DNA of 38,007 nucleotides from an uncultured Saprospiraceae bacterium (GTDB lineage: Bacteria > Bacteroidota > Bacteroidia > Chitinophagales > Saprospiraceae), in contig CALLFA010000164.1 in assembly GCA_937997635.1 (NCBI GenBank), positions 1 to 38,007 of the forward strand. Reading direction: 5' to 3'. Numbering within the stretch: position 1 is the stretch's first letter; each line of letters opens with the position of its first letter. The notes below the pieces were generated by a model. The model was not told the DNA's origin. It did no database searches and saw only the letters and a program-made list of their open reading frames with translations. Made by a program: the position numbers and the translations under genes. Positions 1 through 8,280 of the stretch are shown one piece after another.

Positions 1-113
1 TGTCGATTTGGCAAATCCCCAAAGCTATTCGCATCTGCACAAAAAATCTTTGAAGTCGTATTCAACTGAACGTGCACTTCTAGTCCGATAACAATTTCGT
101 ATTCTGTATTCAT
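1..113 (-). CDS. gatB: GatB, Asp/Glu-tRNA amidotransferase subunit B (5' part only)
   Basis: The first 37 codons lie in the window and the gene runs off its left edge. The N-terminus reads [19 protein letters not shown] followed by [12 protein letters not shown], which is the characteristic opening of GatB (IGLEVHVQL then the SKIFC strand). GatB is the tRNA-binding and kinase subunit of the GatCAB amidotransferase, which converts Glu-tRNA(Gln) or Asp-tRNA(Asn) to the amidated form in the cytoplasm. The ATG overlaps the TGA stop of the upstream DUF3667 gene (TGATG), so the two are probably co-transcribed and translationally coupled. The identity rests on the N-terminal motif only. Confidence 0.88.
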   Translation of the reverse strand, partial: MNTEYEIVIGLEVHVQLNTTSKIFCADANSFGDLPNR

Positions 114-1186
114 CAAAAGATTAGTAAACTGACCATTCCAACAATAACGACAAAGATGCCAAGTATAATCAGTTGATAAAAGCTTAAGAGCAGAAATTTT
201 AAAATGGTTTTGATCCAGCCTTGATTGTAGTAGTGCTTAATACTTAAGAGTGCATATAGAGGAACTACGGTATTGACAATTATAACATACACAATAGGTG
301 AATGCTTACCTCCAAAAATGCCAAATCCAATGATGTAACAACAGCTGAGGGTGATTAACAAAAAAGAATGCATGAACAGGGAGAGAGTCAAATGGTCTAC
401 TAAAAAATAGCGGCGCCTGATGTACAGTATTTTTAGAAAGAATGCTGTAAATAGGGCAAGAAAGACGATGACCCATAACAAATTGCCAAGTATAAATTGC
501 TGTGCACCTTTGGAATCATTGTAAAACCGATAGACCTGTCTTGCCAATATCTTATCCCAGAAAGAGTCATCTCCATATTTTTCAACAAATTCATTTGAGT
601 TCAGTTTTATAAGATCTACTTTGGAAAATGTTGAACCAAATTCTCTATTGCCTTCACCAAATATGATGACGAAGGCACTGTCTGCTTCAACATCAACTTT
701 TGGGCCCAGTAGTTTCTGTTTTAAACTATCCGTGTCTTCAGAATCGGCCAAAGGATAGTCAAGGATCAACGAATCAAAACTTGCGTACATTTCAGCGTGG
801 TCAACATCTCTTCTAATGTCTTCGATAACATTTCCATTTCCTAGCTCAATCTCAACACTGTCTTTTGCAATCAAAGCCAATAAGCCAAAATGGATAACCA
901 ATGAGGCAAAAAAGAATCTCGATGGATTGACAAAACTACGTCGCTTTCCTTGGATGTACTCACGAGTAAGTCTTGAAGGAAAGAAGAGTAAGCCGATCGA
1001 CTTAAAAAACTTAGAATCTATATTGAGAACTGATTTGAAAAATTCGGATATCAGTTGCCAAACAGAGATTCTGCTTTCTCGTGTCCGTTGACCACACGAA
1101 GCACAGAACACATCGGTCGACTCTAAGGCATAAGCGCAATTGAGGCAATACTCCAATGATGTCTTTGGTACCTGTGGTTTTTCCAT
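113..1186 (-). CDS. DUF3667-type membrane protein with N-terminal zinc ribbon
   Basis: This 357-residue protein opens with a zinc ribbon (C14, C17, C28, C31; YCLNCAYAL and CASCGQR). A conserved segment about residues 45-90 follows ([19 protein letters not shown] and [14 protein letters not shown]), typical of the Bacteroidota family DUF3667. One membrane helix is at about 91-107 and four more lie between about 232 and the C-terminus; the polar region between them (about 110-225) probably sits on one side of the membrane. The function of the family is not known. Its stop overlaps the start of gatB by one base, suggesting a shared transcript. The start at 1186 leaves the cysteine pair intact and no better start is visible. 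Confidence 0.8.
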   Translation of the reverse strand: MEKPQVPKTSLEYCLNCAYALESTDVFCASCGQRTRESRISVWQLISEFFKSVLNIDSKFFKSIGLLFFPSRLTREYIQGKRRSFVNPSRFFFASLVIHFGLLALIAKDSVEIELGNGNVIEDIRRDVDHAEMYASFDSLILDYPLADSEDTDSLKQKLLGPKVDVEADSAFVIIFGEGNREFGSTFSKVDLIKLNSNEFVEKYGDDSFWDKILARQVYRFYNDSKGAQQFILGNLLWVIVFLALFTAFFLKILYIRRRYFLVDHLTLSLFMHSFLLITLSCCYIIGFGIFGGKHSPIVYVIIVNTVVPLYALLSIKHYYNQGWIKTILKFLLLSFYQLIILGIFVVIVGMVSLLIF

Positions 1187-1425
1187 TCGATATAAGTTAC
1201 ATTTTTTGGTGAATATCTATTTCAAAATTCGGACAAGAGTACAATTTCTATATACGGACATTGTTAATTCTAGGAATATCGCATAGAGAAACAATAGGGA
1301 TCAAAGAATTCTTAGTCGAATATTAGACCGTGATAAAGACGGAAGTGCAATGGAAGAGTTGTTGATCGTTTACCATGTTATTTTATTAGAATCATTTAGC
1401 TAGTTATCGATTTCATTTATGAAAA

Positions 1426-1578
1426 CTAGCTTTCAATGAGTGCTTCGTGGTGGATATATCCTATTTGTTTCTTTAACTGGTTAATTAAATATTCTGGTAT
1501 GTAGCCACAGGCTGTTGGTCGCAGATTTTGGTTAGATCTATAAACATTCAGACATAATGATTTTGAGGCGTATTTCAT
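1426..1578 (-). CDS. Unrecognised 50-residue ORF coupled to the hicB-like gene
   Basis: A 50-codon frame starts at ATG 1578-1576, overlapping the TGA of the hicB-like gene (ATGA), the arrangement expected for translational coupling. It reads MKYASKSLCLNVYRSNQN at its start and ends IHHEALIES. I see no signal peptide, membrane segment or known motif. It could be a third small protein of the toxin-antitoxin operon, the remnant of a longer gene, or chance. The exact stop-start overlap is the only positive evidence. The 239 bases beyond it, up to the DUF3667 start, hold no gene I can support; one start-less 36-codon open stretch (about 1308-1418, plus strand) was seen and not called. Confidence 0.3.
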   Translation of the reverse strand: MKYASKSLCLNVYRSNQNLRPTACGYIPEYLINQLKKQIGYIHHEALIES

Positions 1579-1976
1579 TCTATAGCCGAAATGGTAATTG
1601 AATTCAGTTTTGATATAAGTCTATCAATTGCGTCCATAACTTTAGATGTTTGTTTCTCTGATGCTTTTTTTGATCCTGAAACATATTGACGTAGAAGCCC
1701 TGGATTAAGATTTCCTAATTTTGCCAATTGAGTAATATTTACTTCAGGCAATAGTTTAAACACTGATTCCAAATCAACTTCAAATTCAATGTGATAGCCA
1801 CTTTCATATTTAGTTTTTAGTGTTTCATCTTCGAGAATAAATAAATCTAGTATTGTTGATAAGTTGTCCTTTACTGAATCAAAGCTTTCACCTCCTGCTG
1901 CGCATCCTTCAATTTTTGGAACATAAGCATAAAATGCATCTTCACTTCTTTCAACTATTGCTTTTACTTTTTTCAT
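1575..1976 (-). CDS. HicB-like antitoxin with C-terminal helix-turn-helix
   Basis: Residues 1-60 form the HicB partial RNase H-like fold: AIVERSEDAFYAYVPKIEGC, then a GGESFDSVKDNLSTILDL helix, matching the YxAxxPxxxGxxxxGxSxxEA pattern of HicB. Residues about 75-125 look like a DNA-binding helix-turn-helix (NITQLAKLGNLNPGLLRQYV, then SGSKKASEKQ). In known HicAB systems HicB neutralises the mRNA-cleaving toxin HicA and represses the operon through its DNA-binding domain. The gene begins one base after the stop of a short hicA-like frame (TAA-T-ATG), which fits the usual hicA-hicB order. The length of 133 residues is normal for HTH-type HicB. Confidence 0.8.
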   Translation of the reverse strand: MKKVKAIVERSEDAFYAYVPKIEGCAAGGESFDSVKDNLSTILDLFILEDETLKTKYESGYHIEFEVDLESVFKLLPEVNITQLAKLGNLNPGLLRQYVSGSKKASEKQTSKVMDAIDRLISKLNSITISAIE

Positions 1977-1977
1977 A

Positions 1978-2118
1978 TTATTTCAAAGCTGATTTTTTAA
2001 GAATACTATTGAATGTTCCTTTTGGCAAATTGTGTTTATATATTTTATGACTTCCGTTCTGCCTTACAAAGAACCACCCTACGTGAATTACTTTCTTTTC
2101 TAGTTCTTTTGCAGTCAT
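1978..2118 (-). CDS. HicA-like toxin, short form (46 residues), possibly inactivated
   Basis: The frame encodes 46 residues: MTAKELEKKVIHVGWFFVRQ, then NGSHKIYKH, then NLPKGTFNSILKKSALK. The start, the G-S-H catalytic motif and the KGTxxSILK C-terminal helix all match HicA double-stranded RNA-binding-like toxins. HicA of Bacteroidota normally has about 60 or more residues, with a strand of the type ITVPxHxxKD between the IYKH strand and the KGT helix. That piece of about 14-16 residues is absent here without loss of frame. The result could be an inactive toxin kept beside its antitoxin, or a minimal variant. The hicB-like gene follows directly. The ATG at 2118 matches the family start. Confidence 0.68.
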   Translation of the reverse strand: MTAKELEKKVIHVGWFFVRQNGSHKIYKHNLPKGTFNSILKKSALK

Positions 2119-2121
2119 GAC

Positions 2122-2152
2122 TAAAAGTAGCATATTCGCTACATATATGCAA
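2122..2152 (-). promoter_or_regulatory. Probable promoter and palindromic operator of the hicAB-like locus
   Basis: On the minus strand TTG (2152-2150) is followed after 20 bases by TACTTTTA (2129-2122), one mismatch from the Bacteroidota TTG-N19-TAnnTTTG pattern. The -7 box ends three bases before the hicA-like ATG, so the transcript would be leaderless or nearly so. A perfect inverted repeat GCATAT-N9-ATATGC (2130-2150) lies between the two boxes, where an autorepressor such as the HTH domain of HicB would be expected to bind. Both assignments are inferred from pattern and position. Confidence 0.45.
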
Positions 2153-2186
2153 GTGGTTAACTTGGGATGTTTTAATCACACATATC

Positions 2187-2468
2187 TCAATAATACCGAC
2201 ACAAATAAGCACTCACCCCTTTCGCCCTGACCTGAAAGCTAACATTAGCAACAACATGAAAAACCTGACCAGCAGTATATCTTGTCCAAGCATCCTCACC
2301 TGGTAACTTGACTTCCAACTCTCCATTGACCACAGTCATCTCTTCATTTTGTGAGGTCCCAAATTCGTATTCGCCATCATCCATGACGCCAATCGTGTAG
2401 TTGCCTTGAGCATTATCAAAAGCAACAGATTTTACCTTTCCTTCGAAGTATTCGTTAGTTTTAAACAT
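2187..2468 (-). CDS. ppnP: Pyrimidine/purine nucleoside phosphorylase PpnP
   Basis: This 93-residue cupin protein matches PpnP (formerly YaiE, DUF1255) along its whole length: NEYFEGKVKSVAFDN at the start, EEMTVVNGELEVKLPG in the middle, AGQVFHVVANVSFQV and the terminal SAYLCRYY. PpnP phosphorolyses several nucleosides to free base and ribose 1-phosphate, a cytoplasmic salvage step. The length is that of the family and the ATG at 2468 fits the conserved N-terminus. It lies upstream of the hicAB-like locus on the same strand, with a 68-base gap that contains a promoter-like sequence for that locus. Confidence 0.93.
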   Translation of the reverse strand: MFKTNEYFEGKVKSVAFDNAQGNYTIGVMDDGEYEFGTSQNEEMTVVNGELEVKLPGEDAWTRYTAGQVFHVVANVSFQVRAKGVSAYLCRYY

Positions 2469-2540
2469 ATCGCAAATTAAAAATAATTTGAGAACCCTTC
2501 AGTTTTCGTTTTCATTAATGCGCTTAAGGCCCTTCCTTTG

Positions 2541-2560
2541 CTGAGGCGAGACGCCTTCAG
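2541..2560. repeat. Short GC-rich inverted repeat
   Basis: CTGAGGCG, a three-base loop and CGCCTTCAG can form a hairpin with one bulged base. It lies between the divergent ppnP and the giant secreted-protein gene. No T-run follows on either strand, so it is not a standard intrinsic terminator. Its role is unknown. Confidence 0.4.
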
Positions 2561-2584
2561 CGACCCACTTGAACTTGATCCTTA

Positions 2585-2620
2585 CACTTGCACTTGCACT
2601 TGCACTTGCACTTGCTCTTG
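2585..2620. repeat. Hexamer tandem repeat (CACTTG x5 plus one variant)
   Basis: Five perfect CACTTG units (2585-2614) are followed by CTCTTG. The tract lies about 115-150 bases upstream of the giant secreted-protein gene, just before a very AT-rich stretch (2650-2733) that probably holds the promoter. Such repeats change length by slippage, so copy number may vary between strains. An effect on expression is only a possibility. Confidence 0.7.
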
Positions 2621-2733
2621 ATATGGTATAGTCTTTGCCTATCTACCCTGTGATATATATATAATGAAATATTGTAATATGTATATCTATAATCAATACA
2701 AAGACAGTATTATATATAATAAAAATTTGTAAT

Positions 2734-5700
2734 ATGATTATGGATGTGCATTGGACTAAACTGGTTCTTATGCAAGGTCATCGTTTTAAGCAAATTATTT
2801 TTAAGGCAATCCTATTTGGTATATTGCCTTTCTTTTCTTCTCAACTCGTAGGACAAATTGCTTGTAGCAGTAGTGTCCAAGTGTCGATGGACGAACATTG
2901 CCAAGCCATTCTTAAGCCAGAAGTGTTCTTGCAAGGCTTTTATGATAATTTTGACTATTTCGAACTGACAATCGATGGGGTAGATGGGAATGTCGTTTAC
3001 CAACCTGGAAGCTATTCGATCACGGTTACTGATACTCGATCTGATAATTCTTGCTGGGGTACTGCAATTGTAGAAAATAAAATTCCGCCAAGCATAACTT
3101 GTAAAGAACTCATCGTTCCTTGCTATTTTGATGCCAAGCCCGGAAGCTCAATGATAAAAAATTATCGAGGAATGGGTGTTATCGGCAATCACACACCTGG
3201 TACTGTTGACGTTGACGTCTTTTTCATTCCTAGCATTCCACAATTCTCTTATATAGAAGATATAGATGTAGAACTCTATCAATTAAATGAGAACCTGTCG
3301 CATGTATCTGTCTACCTAAAAACACCAACTGGCTCAAAAATCCAACTGTTTCATTCGTTCGAATCTCAGCAGCCTGACTGTATAAAAGAAGAAATGCTTG
3401 TTCATTTTTCTGATCGTTACGAACGACCAAACAGCCAATTAGTCGCATGCGATCCTGGCCCAGCCATCATTGGACAATACAAAGCCTATGATTCTTTTGG
3501 TTCTGTAAAAGGCGAACCAGCTTGGGGTAATTGGTCCATTCATATTGAAGATTCACATGGTAAACCTGTACACAATTGGTTTAAAGAAGCAGTGATTCAT
3601 GTCGCTGCCAGCTCTGTATATCATGGACTTCCATTTGATGACAATCAGATGGAATTCGAAATTTTATCTGACCGTAGCTTAAGTGTTTGGGGTGGAGATC
3701 TTTGTGGTCCAGTTGTTTTGTCCTATACAGATGAGCACCAAAGTGGCTGCACGTCAAATGGAGATCACTATGGTGTAATGATGAGAAACTGGCAAGTGGC
3801 CGATGGTGTGGGTAATGTTAATTGGTGTCAACAACCCATTTATTCTGAGTCCACGTCATTTGATCATGTCGTAATGCCGTATGATTATGATGATGTCGCT
3901 TATCCCTCTTTTCACTGTGCATATGATTGGACAGGACATTTAGATGTTCAAGGACAACCATCACCCACTTTGACAGGCTTTCCAAAGGACTCCCGTATTT
4001 ATAAAGAGGAACACTGTGGAAACTTAGAAATATCCTACGAGGATGCCATATTGCCAGCATGCGAAGGTGCGTATAAGATTATTCGTACTTGGACAATGAT
4101 TAATTGGTGTCGAGAAGCACCTTTAAATGTAAAGAAGCATAATCAAATCATTACGATTACTGACAAACATGGACCAGCAATCAGTTGTCCTGATCGAACG
4201 GAATTAGTCGTGCAAGTCACAAGTCCACACGATTGTGGTAAGAATATTTTGATTCCTCCTCCAGTGATCAAACAAGGATGTGGCAGCTATGATTGGACAA
4301 TAAAATATGCAAGAAGCTCTGATGAGTCATGTGCCGAACCAGCAGCTTCAAGATACACCAGCGAGGGAGTCCAAAAATTAGACGGCGAGGTCTATATCAG
4401 TAGTTTGGAATCTGGATGTGTTTGGGTAAAATATATCGTGAGCGATGGCTGTGAAAATTCTAATGAATACGCATGTAAAATGAGCCTTAAAGATACAGCA
4501 GCCCCAGTTGCCGTCTGCGATAAAACCACTGTTGTTGCACTTAGTAATAATGGGACCGCGACATTGCCGGCAAGTACCTTTGATGATTTTAGTACAGACA
4601 ATTGTTCACCAGTCTATTTTAGAGGTCGCAAACTTAACAATGTATGTGACTCCATAAGCGAACCAGCAGAGTACATACATTTTTGCTGTGCAGATGCTGG
4701 TCAATCTGTGATGGTTGAAATATTTGTCTTTGATCAAGCTGGTAATAAATCATCTTGCATTGTTGAGGCAAAAGTCCAGGATAAGATAGATGCGTTTCTG
4801 AGCTGTCCCGATGATGTGACTGTATCTTGCAATACGCTTAAAAGTGAATTGACAGACGAATTGTACGGTTGGCCAAAAGCCACTGATAACTGTAGTAGTG
4901 TCAGTCAATTAGATGTTGAATATGTCGATTCATTAGATCAGTGCGGCGTTGGCATTATTTTAAAATCTTGGATTTTGAGCAGTGATGACCCAGTATTGAA
5001 TCATAACGTATGTACCCAGCGATTTACCTTCGAATTTGTACCTGGTGGCAAAGAACACCAAATTTATTTCCCCGCCGATACCGTTTTGTCGGGTTGTTCA
5101 AGAGAAGTTGAATTGGTCGAGACAGGAGAACCAGAAATAGTAAAGGATGGATGTAGCTTAATTGCCGTCAACCATAAGGACGAAGTATTTGATATAGCAG
5201 AAGATGCCTGTGAAAAAATCTTGCGAGAATGGACGGTGATCGATTGGTGCCAATACAAACCAGAAATAGGCATCACCTCTGGATTGTGGAAACAAGTACA
5301 GGTCATCAAATTTTTAAACACAACAAAACCAGAGATAAGCTCTTTGTGTGATCCCATTGAAGTTTGCACAACATCATCCGATTGCACGGGAACAATTGAT
5401 TTGGTCATGTCTGCCATTGACGATTGTACCTCTAGCAGTTCGCTGACTTGGGAATATTCGGTTGATTTATACAATAACAATACGACTGATATAAGAAATG
5501 GATCTGTCGATGTTGCTGATGGGTCTGTGTTTGTTAAGATTCAAGAATTACCTCTTGATGTCACTCATTCCATTACGTGGAGAGTCCATGATGGGTGTTT
5601 GAATGTAAATCAATGCAAACAACAGATCGTCGTGAAAGACTGTACACCTCCAACACCATTTTGTGTAGGAGGAGCAATTACCACCTTGCTTGATCAAAGC

Positions 5701-7197
5701 GGTAATGCTCGAATTTGGGCACGTGATTTTGACTTAAAGTCTGAAGACAATTGCGTTGACAATGAAGAATTGAGATTTTCATTTAGTCCTGATCCTGAAG
5801 ATTCAAATCGCACGTATTCTTGTGCTGATATTCCAAATGGACGATTCAATTCATTTGAGTTGCAAGTGTTTGTGACTGATCCATCTGGCAACCAAGAAAG
5901 TTGTCGAGTCACTCTTGAATTGCAAGACAATGTTTCTGCATGTGAGAATGCTGTGGGGTCATCTCAAGTTATGGACGTAGAAGGCGCGATTCAGACAGAA
6001 ACGAATGCACCAATACATGGAGTAGAAGTGACGATTGATACGAACCAACCTGGTTTCCCAAAATCAATAGTGACTGGTGAAGATGGGCAATTTCATTTTC
6101 AATCACTGCCAATGGGACATGGTTATCGATTGACTTCGTTTAAAAATGATGATTTATTAAATGGAGTGACCACGTTGGACTTAGTCAACATGCAACGACA
6201 CATTATTGGAATTGAATCTTTCAATAATCCATATTCGTTGATTGCTTCAGATATCGACAATAATGGTGTGGTAAATGTTGCAGATTTAGTGGAGCTGAGA
6301 AGAGTCGTCCTTGGATTTGAAGACCGATATCCAAATGGGCAATTGGCTTGGAGATTCATTGATCGAGATAGACCCATCCTTGACGAATTTAATCCATTCC
6401 CTTTTGTAGAGTTTATACAAATATCAGAGACTCAAAATTTACAAAGACCTTATGCTTTTATGGGGGTTAAAATAGGTGATGTCAATCAAACTGTCCAAAT
6501 GGGACTTCAAGATGAATTGACTGAAATTCGTAGCCAAACAGACATCGGATTCATCCTTGAAAATTCGGAAATTTATGAAGGTGAGATTATAGATATAGAA
6601 TTTAGACTCGCAGAAGATGCAGATGTCATCGGTTTTCAATATGCCTTTCAATTTAATCCATTAGCGTTAAATATTTTGTCTATAGATAGTGGTAATGAAA
6701 TTGATCTTGTTGAGTCTGACAGACGCATCACAGCAAACGAAATTAAATTTAGTTGGACGAATGACTTCAGTAAAAGACTAGAGTCTGGAGATGTCATTTT
6801 TACAATAAAGGCGAAGACCCATCGTACAGGAAATATTCAGGACTTTATCTCTTTTGATTCTGAGTTTACTTCAGAATGGTATTCGTCAACAAAAGATGTT
6901 GCTGCCATTAATTCTGGATTTGACAACAGTCATAAGTCTGATTTTGTCGTACACCAGAATCATCCGAATCCATTTGAACAGACAACCAGGATCAATGTCG
7001 AACTACCTAAAGAAAGTGTGGTCCAACTAAATCTAATAGATGTGTCAGGTGCTATGATTTACGAATCTAGTACTACATATCCAGCAGGATTGCAAACGAT
7101 AGAATTGCTAAAAGATAACATTGGGACTAGCGGTATTTACTATTACACGTTAACAGTAGATGGTATCTCTAAAACAAAAAAGCTTGTGGTTCTGTAA
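2734..7197 (+). CDS. Giant secreted multidomain protein with dockerin-like region and T9SS sorting domain
   Basis: This protein of 1,487 residues may truly start at Met13, giving a signal peptide ending near SSQLVGQ. Residues about 160-290 resemble a proprotein-convertase P domain (jelly roll; VSVYLKTPTGSKIQLFH, WGNWSIHIED). Residues about 310-1070 are Cys-rich beta-sandwich modules of the kind repeated in Saprospiria surface proteins, with recurring RTWTMINWC and REWTVIDWC. At about 1080-1135 lies a carboxypeptidase-regulatory-like domain. Two dockerin-like motifs follow (VTTLDLVNMQRHIIG, and DIDNNGVVNVADLVELRRVV), then a cohesin-like fold (about 1270-1380). The last 80 residues are a type A T9SS sorting domain (HQNHPNPFEQTTRI to the end). 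It is probably an exported adhesin or surface protein; no enzyme active site is visible. It appears monocistronic. Confidence 0.87.
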   Translation: MIMDVHWTKLVLMQGHRFKQIIFKAILFGILPFFSSQLVGQIACSSSVQVSMDEHCQAILKPEVFLQGFYDNFDYFELTIDGVDGNVVYQPGSYSITVTDTRSDNSCWGTAIVENKIPPSITCKELIVPCYFDAKPGSSMIKNYRGMGVIGNHTPGTVDVDVFFIPSIPQFSYIEDIDVELYQLNENLSHVSVYLKTPTGSKIQLFHSFESQQPDCIKEEMLVHFSDRYERPNSQLVACDPGPAIIGQYKAYDSFGSVKGEPAWGNWSIHIEDSHGKPVHNWFKEAVIHVAASSVYHGLPFDDNQMEFEILSDRSLSVWGGDLCGPVVLSYTDEHQSGCTSNGDHYGVMMRNWQVADGVGNVNWCQQPIYSESTSFDHVVMPYDYDDVAYPSFHCAYDWTGHLDVQGQPSPTLTGFPKDSRIYKEEHCGNLEISYEDAILPACEGAYKIIRTWTMINWCREAPLNVKKHNQIITITDKHGPAISCPDRTELVVQVTSPHDCGKNILIPPPVIKQGCGSYDWTIKYARSSDESCAEPAASRYTSEGVQKLDGEVYISSLESGCVWVKYIVSDGCENSNEYACKMSLKDTAAPVAVCDKTTVVALSNNGTATLPASTFDDFSTDNCSPVYFRGRKLNNVCDSISEPAEYIHFCCADAGQSVMVEIFVFDQAGNKSSCIVEAKVQDKIDAFLSCPDDVTVSCNTLKSELTDELYGWPKATDNCSSVSQLDVEYVDSLDQCGVGIILKSWILSSDDPVLNHNVCTQRFTFEFVPGGKEHQIYFPADTVLSGCSREVELVETGEPEIVKDGCSLIAVNHKDEVFDIAEDACEKILREWTVIDWCQYKPEIGITSGLWKQVQVIKFLNTTKPEISSLCDPIEVCTTSSDCTGTIDLVMSAIDDCTSSSSLTWEYSVDLYNNNTTDIRNGSVDVADGSVFVKIQELPLDVTHSITWRVHDGCLNVNQCKQQIVVKDCTPPTPFCVGGAITTLLDQSGNARIWARDFDLKSEDNCVDNEELRFSFSPDPEDSNRTYSCADIPNGRFNSFELQVFVTDPSGNQESCRVTLELQDNVSACENAVGSSQVMDVEGAIQTETNAPIHGVEVTIDTNQPGFPKSIVTGEDGQFHFQSLPMGHGYRLTSFKNDDLLNGVTTLDLVNMQRHIIGIESFNNPYSLIASDIDNNGVVNVADLVELRRVVLGFEDRYPNGQLAWRFIDRDRPILDEFNPFPFVEFIQISETQNLQRPYAFMGVKIGDVNQTVQMGLQDELTEIRSQTDIGFILENSEIYEGEIIDIEFRLAEDADVIGFQYAFQFNPLALNILSIDSGNEIDLVESDRRITANEIKFSWTNDFSKRLESGDVIFTIKAKTHRTGNIQDFISFDSEFTSEWYSSTKDVAAINSGFDNSHKSDFVVHQNHPNPFEQTTRINVELPKESVVQLNLIDVSGAMIYESSTTYPAGLQTIELLKDNIGTSGIYYYTLTVDGISKTKKLVVL

Positions 7198-7421
7198 AAT
7201 GTTGAAAGTCTCATAACGATATATATGTTTTTGTTGAGTTTCTTCTCCACGTTGAGGACTGCATACTCAAACAAATAGAATTGAAACGTGATAAGTAATT
7301 ACCTTTGTCAACATTGTACATCAAATATGATTGGAATTTCCGTGGCTTTACAGTGCGAGTTTCGTATAATGATAGGTGATGTAGAGTGCGCTTGGAATTA
7401 CACCTCCGACTGTATGCGGTC

Positions 7422-7859
7422 CTAATCTAATGTTATCTGTAGAGGTTCTTCTTTAGACTTCTCTTCAATTAGACTTGTAGGATTTATTATTGGAAGATAA
7501 AATTCATTTATTGGTTCTCCTTTTGTTCTTGAATAAATCACACCCCTCATTGAAGATATTGTAATGCCTAATAAATTTGGAAACACTGATTTTATTTTTT
7601 CAATTTTCCCTTTTTTACTTTTCGGTAGTGACTTAAATTCAAATGCCATAATAATATCACAATGTACAAGTTGTTTGACTTTCTCTTCCATTTGCAATCC
7701 ATATATAACATGCAGAAAAATTGATAATTCATTATTCGAATTATCATAACTTTCTTTAAATGATGTATTTAATATGACGTTTGATTCGTTAATAGAGTCA
7801 TGGTCATGATTAGAATACTCAAATCTTAACTCCTTTAAATACTTAATTTTGTATTTCAT
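7422..7859 (-). CDS. SecB-like chaperone of a toxin-antitoxin-chaperone module
   Basis: This 145-residue protein has the N-terminal strand pattern of SecB-like proteins (MKYKIKYLKELRFEYSNHD, then NSNNELSIFLHVIYGLQ) and a C-terminal ISSMRGVIYSRTKG, then FYLPIINPTSLIEE. These correspond to the helix-loop (SxxRG, PxxxPxL) that closes the SecB fold. Its ATG comes directly after the stop of the XRE antitoxin gene, the third position typical of toxin-antitoxin-chaperone (TAC) loci such as HigBA-SecB of Mycobacterium tuberculosis. There the chaperone protects the antitoxin from degradation. Assignment rests on motif resemblance and gene order. The 224 bases on its downstream side hold nothing I can support. 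Confidence 0.62.
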   Translation of the reverse strand: MKYKIKYLKELRFEYSNHDHDSINESNVILNTSFKESYDNSNNELSIFLHVIYGLQMEEKVKQLVHCDIIMAFEFKSLPKSKKGKIEKIKSVFPNLLGITISSMRGVIYSRTKGEPINEFYLPIINPTSLIEEKSKEEPLQITLD

Positions 7860-8279
7860 TTAAAATTCTGAATATGGTTTTGCAGAAACTAAGTAGTTTA
7901 TAGAATGATTTTCTTTTTCTATTTTGTTTATAGAATCTAGTTTACAAAAATGCTTTTCCATTTCGTCTAAGTCTAGAGGAATTCGAGCTTCTCTGTTTTG
8001 CATTTCATGCTGATAGTATTCGTGATAATCAACAAATTCTATATTAGGTATTTTACCTATTGCTAATGAAAGTTTAATAAATTTGGAAAGTTTATGATCT
8101 GCGCCATTATTCATAATCTGTGATACATAACCTTTGGTGACTCCAAGTTTTTCTGCCAACTTTGTTTGATTCATCGAGTCACTATTTAAAAGAAAATTTT
8201 GGATTTCGCTATACAATCTATTTTGAAGTTTAGTATAATGATAAGTTGGACTTTGTAACTTTTCCTCTAAGCTTTTCAT
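7860..8279 (-). CDS. XRE-family antitoxin (HigA-like) with C-terminal extension
   Basis: Of 139 residues, about 30-75 form a Cro/CI helix-turn-helix (NQTKLAEKLGVTKGYVSQIM). The remaining 60 residues are a tail rich in charged and aromatic residues. In TAC modules such a tail is the chaperone-addiction segment, an aggregation-prone extension shielded by SecB; that reading is inferred here. The gene starts one base after the stop of the toxin-like frame (TAG-A-ATG) and its stop abuts the SecB-like start, so the three are one operon with toxin first. It probably also represses the operon. Confidence 0.78.
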   Translation of the reverse strand: MKSLEEKLQSPTYHYTKLQNRLYSEIQNFLLNSDSMNQTKLAEKLGVTKGYVSQIMNNGADHKLSKFIKLSLAIGKIPNIEFVDYHEYYQHEMQNREARIPLDLDEMEKHFCKLDSINKIEKENHSINYLVSAKPYSEF

Positions 8280-8280
8280 T

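Noticed and set aside
1308-1418. Open stretch with a DRDKDGSAMEELL peptide on the plus strand
   Set aside because: No start codon apart from an internal Met, 36 codons only, no recognised family.
5064-5480. 138-codon frame opposite the giant secreted-protein gene
   Set aside because: It lies entirely inside a well-supported gene with conserved Cys and Trp motifs; the antisense peptide shows nothing recognisable.
7325-7440. Short open stretch on the minus strand overlapping the end of the SecB-like gene (GPHTVGGVIPSALYITYHY)
   Set aside because: Only about 33 codons without a start; too short to support as a gene fragment.
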